Below are positions 40,587 through 45,793 of a stretch of 45,793 bases of DNA, in pieces (the first letter of the stretch is position 1; each line of letters starts with the position of its first letter). Source of the DNA: Thermoflexia bacterium (GTDB lineage: Bacteria > Chloroflexota > Anaerolineae > B4-G1); the NCBI GenBank assembly GCA_011192155.1, contig DUEK01000031.1, forward strand, positions 1 to 45,793, given 5' to 3'. The notes beneath the pieces were generated by a model that made no database searches, was not told the origin of the DNA, and was given only the letters and a program-made list of their open reading frames with translations. Made by a program: the position numbers and the translations under genes.

Positions 40587-40668
40587 AGAAACACTGCAAC
40601 TGGGGAAGCGAGCGGACTCCCCGTGTGCGCTGTTTTCGCAGGTCGGCCCCGGGTGATCTTGCAAACAT
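40585..40668 (-). CDS. Possible leader peptide of the pyr attenuator
   Basis: A 27-codon frame begins ATG 40668, eight bases after the -10 box, and ends in TAA (40585-40587) overlapping the first bases of the terminator stem. It starts MFARSPGADL and is Arg-rich. There is no room for a ribosome site, so it would be translated leaderless. A ribosome reaching the TAA would cover the 5' arm of the terminator, as in transcription-translation-coupled attenuation of enterobacterial pyrBI. Chance occurrence is possible. Confidence 0.4.
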   Translation of the reverse strand: MFARSPGADLRKQRTRGVRSLPQLQCF

Positions 40669-40676
40669 TGAGCGAG

Positions 40677-40705
40677 AGTATACTGTAATCGGCGGGAGAT
40701 GTCAA
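40677..40705 (-). promoter_or_regulatory. Promoter of pyrF-pyrD
   Basis: Minus-strand TTGACA (40700-40705) and TATACT (40677-40682) with a 17-base spacer: -35 perfect, -10 5/6. The start is expected near 40669, directly at the ATG of the putative leader peptide. The -35 box lies seven bases past the end of the upstream kinase's terminator hairpin. Confidence 0.85.
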
Positions 40706-40711
40706 GTTAAG

Positions 40712-40745
40712 AGACCCTAAAAGTTTAAGAAAACCTTTAGGGTCT
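40712..40745 (-). terminator. Terminator of the second GAF kinase gene
   Basis: AGACCCTAAA-type arms (40712 onward and up to 40745) with internal TTT/AAA mismatches, 15 bases past the kinase stop. The sequence is clearly related to the 14910-14943 hairpin, suggesting a dispersed terminator-like repeat family in this genome. Confidence 0.65.
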
Positions 40746-40759
40746 TTCGAGCATACAAA

Positions 40760-42901
40760 TCAGGCAACGACTTTCGCCAACTCGGCCGTCGTGTAGGGCT
40801 TGAGCAACACGTCACGGACGCCCAGTTGCATCAACTCCATAACCCGCTCCACCCGCAGGCTGGAGACAACGACGAGTGTTTTGTGGCCCTCGCCGGCCGT
40901 GCTCAGTTGCTTCAACACGGTCTGGCTGTTGCCTGCTTCCAGCATATCGTCCACCAGGACGAGGTCAAACGTGACCGGATCAACCCGCCCTTCAGAGCGG
41001 GTAACGGTGTTGCCAGCGGCCGTCAACGCCGCTTCGACAAAGCGGCTCCAGGCGTCGTCGTCGTCAATCAACAGGATAGATTTGGCGGTTGGCAACTTTC
41101 CCGTCGGGAGAGAACCGTCAAAAGCGGGAATCAGTAATTCAATCATCGCCCCACCAGCGGGGAGATTGACTGCCGAGACTCGCCCATCAATTTGCTTGAG
41201 GATTTGCAGGCAAGCCGAAAGCCCCAACCCGGCATGTTGCGCTCCTTTGGTAGTATAGAACGTGGCCCAGATTTTGTCTAGCTTTTCTTCTGGAATGCCG
41301 GGGCCGGTATCGGCGATGCGGACGGCGACAAAGCCGCCGTCGTCGGTGGGAGCGACATCCACCGCGATATGCTGTTCGTCCGCCCCTGTCATTGCCTCTA
41401 GCGCGTTCTCCAAAACATAGCCAAAGGCACGACTCAGTTGGGTGGTGTCCGCCACCACCAAAGGCAAATCGGGCGCTACAGTGTAGCTGATTATGTCAAC
41501 CGGGATATCCATCGCCACCGCCGCATCCTTGACCACGTCGTCCACCATAGTCGGGCGGGGCTTTTCCTCACGAGCCGGGCCGATCAGGTGTTCCTGGACA
41601 GAGACGATCAAGCGGGCGCTATCATCAATCATTGCCAGGTCTTCGCGCATAGATTCCACCAGGTCAGGGTCGGCGACTGAGAGCCGCTCCAGATCGCCCC
41701 GCAACAAGCCAACGCTGGCCGAAATGGGCAGCGCCTTGTTGCCAATCCAGTGAATGGCCTCAATGGTGGCGGTGGCGATGGCCTCAAATGTCTTGGTGCG
41801 CACCAGTTCGGCGTGGGCGGATTCCAGCTCCTTGAGCAAGCGGGCGTTGTTGATGGCAACAGCCAGTTGGTCGGCCATAGCCTGCAACGAGGTAATGTCA
41901 TAATCGCTAAAGGCGGCCTCCTCGACGCTCTGCACCGTCACGGCGCCAATAACGTCATCCCGCACGATCAAGGGCAGCGCCATCTCTGAGCGGGTACTGG
42001 GCAGGTAGGGGTTCTTGAAGTGGACGGGTTCCTCGCCCACGTCCAGGGCGATGCGGGCCTTGCGTTGTGCTACCGCGGTACCGATCATTGAGTGACCACC
42101 CACCTTTAGCTTGTGTTCCACGGCGAGCATAGCCGCGCCGGCCTCACCGCGACCGGCGCGTAGCACCGCCCACTCACCGCTTGATCCCGCCGAATCGGCG
42201 CCGTCAACCAGGAAAACGCCGGCGTAGTAAAAGTCGTACGCATCGCAGATGATGTCTACCGCATTGTTCAACAATTCGTCCAGATCGAGGATAGAGGTGA
42301 CGTCGCGTCCCACATGAGCGGCCGCTTGTAGGAGCCTAGTGCGGCGGGAGAGTTGATCCAGTAGATTGTAGACCCTGTCATACAGCCTAGAGTTATCAAT
42401 CGCAATGGCCAATTGGTCGGCCATCGCTTGCAGGGCAGTGATGTCATCGTCGCTAAAGGCGGCCTCCTCGACGCTCTGCACCGTCAACGCGCCAATGACC
42501 TTGTCGCCTACCTTCAAGGGCAACGCCATCTCGGAACGGGTGTTGGGCAGATGGGGGTTTTTAAAGTGAACCGGCTCCTCGCCCACGTCTAAGGCGATAA
42601 GGGCGTCGGCTCTACCGGTGGCGGCGCCAATCATCGAGGGGCCATTTATCCTCAACCTGTGCCCTTCGGCCAGCATAGCTGCGCCGGGCTTGCCTCGACC
42701 GGCGTGCAACACGGCCCACTCGTTTGTTTCGTCAACCAAAAAGACGCCGGCGTAATAAAAGCCAAACTCGTCACAAATCACGTCAACTGTCTCGCTCAAG
42801 AGACGTTCAGGATCCAGTATTGAGCTGACTTTGCGACTCACCTCGGCCCCGGCCTGGAACAAAGCGGCTCGTCGCTCATCTAGTGTAACAGCGTTTTTCA
42901 T
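40760..42901 (-). CDS. Hybrid histidine kinase: GAF-GAF-kinase-receiver
   Basis: 713 residues. Two GAF domains (about 25-165 and 200-355) are near-copies of each other, each with FYYAGVFLVD, LDVGEEPVHFKN and PLPL-type strands with 'VIGA-L/V-TVQSVEEAAFSD'. The phosphoacceptor helix reads ATIEAIHWIGNKALPISAS (about 378) instead of the usual H-E-L-R/K-T-P-L. The ATPase domain has ENALEAM (N box), ADTGPGIP (G1) and GLGLSACLQ (G2). The C-terminal receiver (about 610-713) has SILLIDDDD, phosphoacceptor LVLVDDML, VVSS and LLKPY. A soluble sensor; no membrane helix. GAGGAG lies before the ATG. Third gene of a signalling operon. The signal is unknown. Confidence 0.9.
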   Translation of the reverse strand: MKNAVTLDERRAALFQAGAEVSRKVSSILDPERLLSETVDVICDEFGFYYAGVFLVDETNEWAVLHAGRGKPGAAMLAEGHRLRINGPSMIGAATGRADALIALDVGEEPVHFKNPHLPNTRSEMALPLKVGDKVIGALTVQSVEEAAFSDDDITALQAMADQLAIAIDNSRLYDRVYNLLDQLSRRTRLLQAAAHVGRDVTSILDLDELLNNAVDIICDAYDFYYAGVFLVDGADSAGSSGEWAVLRAGRGEAGAAMLAVEHKLKVGGHSMIGTAVAQRKARIALDVGEEPVHFKNPYLPSTRSEMALPLIVRDDVIGAVTVQSVEEAAFSDYDITSLQAMADQLAVAINNARLLKELESAHAELVRTKTFEAIATATIEAIHWIGNKALPISASVGLLRGDLERLSVADPDLVESMREDLAMIDDSARLIVSVQEHLIGPAREEKPRPTMVDDVVKDAAVAMDIPVDIISYTVAPDLPLVVADTTQLSRAFGYVLENALEAMTGADEQHIAVDVAPTDDGGFVAVRIADTGPGIPEEKLDKIWATFYTTKGAQHAGLGLSACLQILKQIDGRVSAVNLPAGGAMIELLIPAFDGSLPTGKLPTAKSILLIDDDDAWSRFVEAALTAAGNTVTRSEGRVDPVTFDLVLVDDMLEAGNSQTVLKQLSTAGEGHKTLVVVSSLRVERVMELMQLGVRDVLLKPYTTAELAKVVA

Positions 42902-42911
42902 TACATTCTCC

Positions 42912-43313
42912 TCACTCGTTGATTATATTGTTTACGATTTCGAGCAATCCCGCCTCGCGTCCTTTGACAAAGTAAGCGTGTGCGCCACGCGCGACCGCTT
43001 CCTTGGCCCGGGCGACGTCGTCAAAGGCGGTGAGAACGACGATGGGTAAATCGGCGTCTACCTCGAGCAGTACGCTCAACAACTTGAGACCTGCGTCTGA
43101 ATCCTCCTGCCCTTCCAAGTTGGGCATATTCAGATCCAGGATAGCGATGTCGAACGGTTCGTCATTCTTTTGTGCGTCTTTGAACATCGACAGCCCCACG
43201 CCGGCGCTCTCGGCCGTCTCGACGTCTAAACCGGCCCGTAGTAGCGTTTTCTCCATACTGCGCCGGACCAGTTTTTCATCGTCTACCAACAAAATTCTCG
43301 TTTCTTCTGTCAT
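42912..43313 (-). CDS. Single-domain response regulator
   Basis: 133 residues, receiver only. RILLVDDEKLVRRSM holds the acidic pair, IAILDLNMPNLEG the phosphoacceptor Asp (near 60), VVLTAF the Thr and FVKGRE the Lys in the expected order. There is no output domain, so it probably relays phosphate or controls a partner by binding. A short insertion (GQEDSDAGLK) after the Asp loop is slightly longer than usual. Its ATG overlaps the upstream kinase stop as TAATG, and the second kinase follows after 10 bases, so all three are one operon. Confidence 0.92.
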   Translation of the reverse strand: MTEETRILLVDDEKLVRRSMEKTLLRAGLDVETAESAGVGLSMFKDAQKNDEPFDIAILDLNMPNLEGQEDSDAGLKLLSVLLEVDADLPIVVLTAFDDVARAKEAVARGAHAYFVKGREAGLLEIVNNIINE

Positions 43314-45793
43314 TAACCTGTCCTCTCATCAGAAATATCGTCGCCTGTGTTTTCCAGAACCGGCAGGAACACACTGAATGTAGTGCCCAGGCCAGCGTCG
43401 CTCTCGACTGTGATCTTGCCCTCCAACTGTCCAACGATCTGCGCACAGGCCGGAAGCCCTAGTCCGGTTCCGCCCCGGTCGCCTTTGGTAGTGTAAAACG
43501 CCATCCAGATTTTGTCAACCTGGTCGGGCGGGATGCCGGCGCCATGGTCAATCACGTCAACCACAGCAAAGCCTGGTTCGTCCGCCATTCTGGCCCACAA
43601 GAACAATTTCTTGTCTTTAACCTCGTGCATCGCTTCCATGCCATTCTTGATGAGATTGGTAAAGACGCGACCCAGTTGACGCCGGTCGGCCCACACGGGA
43701 CGCAGGTCGCTGGCAAAGAGGGTACGCACGACCTCGTCCGGTATCCCCATTGCGGCGATGGTTTCTTCCAGTAACTCTGGCAGAGAAACAACCTCGAGAT
43801 TGCGCTGGCGGGCCGGGCCGATGAGGTCTTCTTTGATGTTCAAAATCGAACGGGCGCTGCTTTCGATGATTGCCAGGTCCTCAAAGATGGACTCGACGCT
43901 CAACATTCTGCGCAGTCGTTTCAGGGACTGGGCCTCTAGCTCGGCCTGGATGTCCGTCAAAAAAGTTCCCCGATCAGCTATCTCCTCTGCGGCCTCGGCC
44001 AACATTTGAGCGAACTTGTGCTCGCGCAATTCGGGCGCCGCATCTGCCAGGAGAGCGTTCGCCATAGCCAGGTAGCGAATCACATCCTCGCTGATGCGGG
44101 CCACACTGCCGGGGATGGGAGCGGCCTTGTTGCCTACCCAGTGAATTGATTCCCCCGTCGCCTCGGCGATGGCCTGGTAGGTCTTGGTACGCACCAATTC
44201 GGCGTGAGCTGTCCCCAAGTCCTTGAGCAATCGAGCGTTGTTGATAGTGACCGCTAGTTGATCGGCCATAGCCTGCAATGCGGTGATATCGTCGTTATTA
44301 AAGGCGGCTTCCTGAGTGCTCTGAATCGTCAACGCCCCAATGGCTTCTCCTCCCACGATCAGGGGTAGGGCCATCTCGGAGCGGGTGTCGGGCAAATGGG
44401 GGTTTTTGAAGAAAACCGTTTCCTCCCCCACGTCCAGCGCGATGCGCGCTTGTTGCTGGCTGATGGCGTCGCCGATCATTGAAAGACCGCCCACCTTCAA
44501 CCTGTGTCCTGCGGAGAGCATAGCGGCCCCGGCCTTGCCTTGACCGGCGCGCAGCACGGCCCACTCTTCGCCCGATTTTGCCGAATCGGCATCGTCAACC
44601 AGGAACACGCCGGCGTAATAGAAACCGTATGCGGCGCAGATAATGTCGACCGTCTTGTTCAGCAGTTCATCCAGATCAAGGATGGAGGTAAATTCACGCC
44701 CAACCAGAGCAGCGGCTTCTAGTAGTTGTGCGCGCCGGTCGGCCTGCACCAGCAGTTGTTGGTTTTGCTGGTGGAGCTGGGCGTTGTTGATCGCAATAGC
44801 CAACTGGTCGGCCATCGCCTGCAAGGTGGAAGCATCATCGGAGGTGAAAGCGGCCTCTGCGGTGCTTTGAACCGTCAGCGCCCCGATGACTCGGCCTCCT
44901 GCAATCAGGGGCAGAGCTATCTCGGAATGAGTATCGGGCAGATGAGGGTTCTTAAAGTGAAACGGTTCCTCCCCCACATCCAGAGCAATGTGCGCTTTGC
45001 GCTGACCGGTGGCGGCGCCGATCATAGAGTGGCCGTCTACCCTCAACTTGTGTCCTGCCGCGACCATCGCGTCGCCGGCCTCGCCTCGACCGGCGCGCAG
45101 CACGGCCCACTCTTCGCCCGATTCTGCCGAGTCGGCATCGTCAACCAGGAACACGCCAGCGTAGTAAAAGCCAAACTCGTCACAGATTGTATCCACGGTG
45201 GTGCGCAATAACGTGTCCAGATCCAGGATAGACGTGATGCTCCGCCCCACCTCGGCCCCGGCCTTTAGCAAGCGGGCCTGACGCTGTGTTTCTTCCAGCA
45301 ATTTGAGATTCTGCTTGTCGAGTTCGGCGTTGCGGTCAAGTGCCTGGGTGAGTTCGCGGACCTTGTTCTCCATGCGGGCCACCAGCATTTGCTGGTAAGC
45401 CTGGCGATAGCCGTCGTCTTTTAGCTCTTGCCGCTTGCCGGCCAGGTAAGATTCAATTTGCTCTTCAAGAGTATCGGGGTCAATCGGTTTGGAAATGTAG
45501 CCGTCACAGCCGGCGGCCAGAACGCGTTTCTGGACACCAGTAGTCACATCGGCTGTGAGAGCGACGACGGGTACCTGGGGCATAAGCGATTTGATGCGGG
45601 TGGCGACTTCATAGCCACTGAGATGGGGCATGTGCAGGTCAACGAGGACAAGGTCTGGGCTGGTCTCCTTTGCCACCTCAATCCCTTGTAGTCCATCTTT
45701 TGCTTCCAAGACGTGGTAGCGAGAAGAAAGCAACCGCCGGACCAGCATACGCGCTTCCGGTGTATCGTCAACACAAAGGATTTTAGGCTGGTC
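43313..45793 (-). CDS. Hybrid histidine kinase: receiver-GAF-GAF-kinase (5' partial)
   Basis: The frame is open to the right edge (827 codons), and its first visible residues, PKILCVDDTPEARMLVRRLL, are the first strand and acidic pair of a receiver, so only a few residues are missing. The receiver continues with LVLVDLHMPHLSG (phosphoacceptor), VALTAD and ISKPID. A coiled coil (about 125-165) leads to two GAF domains (about 175-315 and 345-495), highly similar to those of the second kinase. The phosphoacceptor helix is again unusual (ESIHWVGNKAAPIPGS). N box KNGMEAM, G1 DHGAGIP and G2 GTGLGLPA complete an active kinase. The two kinases are duplicated relatives with receivers at opposite ends. 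Confidence 0.9.
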   Translation of the reverse strand, partial: DQPKILCVDDTPEARMLVRRLLSSRYHVLEAKDGLQGIEVAKETSPDLVLVDLHMPHLSGYEVATRIKSLMPQVPVVALTADVTTGVQKRVLAAGCDGYISKPIDPDTLEEQIESYLAGKRQELKDDGYRQAYQQMLVARMENKVRELTQALDRNAELDKQNLKLLEETQRQARLLKAGAEVGRSITSILDLDTLLRTTVDTICDEFGFYYAGVFLVDDADSAESGEEWAVLRAGRGEAGDAMVAAGHKLRVDGHSMIGAATGQRKAHIALDVGEEPFHFKNPHLPDTHSEIALPLIAGGRVIGALTVQSTAEAAFTSDDASTLQAMADQLAIAINNAQLHQQNQQLLVQADRRAQLLEAAALVGREFTSILDLDELLNKTVDIICAAYGFYYAGVFLVDDADSAKSGEEWAVLRAGQGKAGAAMLSAGHRLKVGGLSMIGDAISQQQARIALDVGEETVFFKNPHLPDTRSEMALPLIVGGEAIGALTIQSTQEAAFNNDDITALQAMADQLAVTINNARLLKDLGTAHAELVRTKTYQAIAEATGESIHWVGNKAAPIPGSVARISEDVIRYLAMANALLADAAPELREHKFAQMLAEAAEEIADRGTFLTDIQAELEAQSLKRLRRMLSVESIFEDLAIIESSARSILNIKEDLIGPARQRNLEVVSLPELLEETIAAMGIPDEVVRTLFASDLRPVWADRRQLGRVFTNLIKNGMEAMHEVKDKKLFLWARMADEPGFAVVDVIDHGAGIPPDQVDKIWMAFYTTKGDRGGTGLGLPACAQIVGQLEGKITVESDAGLGTTFSVFLPVLENTGDDISDERTG

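Noticed and set aside
40466-40705. 79-codon frame through the pyrF leader
   Set aside because: It would start at the TTG of the -35 box, upstream of the transcription start, and runs through the terminator into pyrF out of frame.

Overview
The window looks like chromosomal DNA of a Chloroflexota bacterium (Anaerolineae-like; my inference, with no marker gene to prove it). The signs are a moderately high GC content, archaeal-type cofactor-independent phosphoglycerate mutase, GAF-rich sensor kinases, a secreted protein built on FGYP-type repeats as often seen in that phylum, and many family-5 peptide-type transporters. No rRNA, tRNA, CRISPR array or transposase gene was recognised.

Layout. (1) Bases 1-4909, plus strand: the 3' end of radA, then an AT-richer two-gene cassette (a Panacea-like/DUF488 fusion and an unknown partner) with its own promoter, then ftsK and a small acidic hypothetical protein. 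(2) 5053-7548, minus strand: a copper-exporting P-type ATPase, followed by a short stretch (about 7.6-7.9 kb) holding a possible decayed gene. (3) 7940-30866, minus strand: a 19-gene unidirectional catabolic and uptake island, probably started from a promoter near 30.9 kb. In transcription order it has a QueG-like Fe-S protein, an NDP-forming acyl-CoA synthetase, a second QueG-like protein, a relic of a third, a solute-binding protein with two permeases, the aconitase-X large subunit, a class III aminotransferase, a corrinoid protein, a non-pyrrolysine MttB-type methyltransferase, a 3-hydroxyacyl-CoA-dehydrogenase-type oxidoreductase, the aconitase-X small subunit, a second binding protein with permeases, two ATPases, a beta-lactamase-fold hydrolase and an N-acyl-D-amino-acid deacylase. 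(4) 30.9-33.5 kb: a small inverted-repeat element, a secreted FGYP-repeat protein and a TPR/zinc-ribbon membrane protein. (5) 33.7-38.6 kb, minus strand: a DeoR-type regulator, an orphan sugar-type ABC ATPase, phosphoglycerate mutase and a membrane glycosyltransferase. (6) 38.6-40.7 kb: a pyrF-pyrD operon with a strong promoter and an attenuator-like leader. (7) 40.76-45.79 kb: hybrid GAF kinase, single-domain response regulator and second hybrid GAF kinase; the first of these runs off the right edge.

How it fits together (inference). Region 3 reads as a pathway that imports small N-containing compounds (peptides, acylated amino acids or betaines), trims them with hydrolases, removes an N-methyl group through a cobalamin methyltransferase pair, and handles the remaining hydroxy or amino acid with aconitase-X dehydratase, dehydrogenase, aminotransferase and an ATP-yielding acyl-CoA synthetase. 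No RamA-type corrinoid activator is present. The QueG-like Fe-S proteins, relatives of a cobalamin enzyme, are the obvious candidates for that job. This is the strongest candidate for an undescribed system here; the DUF488 cassette is the second.

Regulatory architecture is unusually readable. Two promoters with consensus TTGACA -35 boxes and 17-bp spacers (deoR-type gene; pyrF leader) place the transcription start almost on an ATG, suggesting leaderless messages. Stem-loops after each binding-protein gene probably set the ratio of binding protein to permease.
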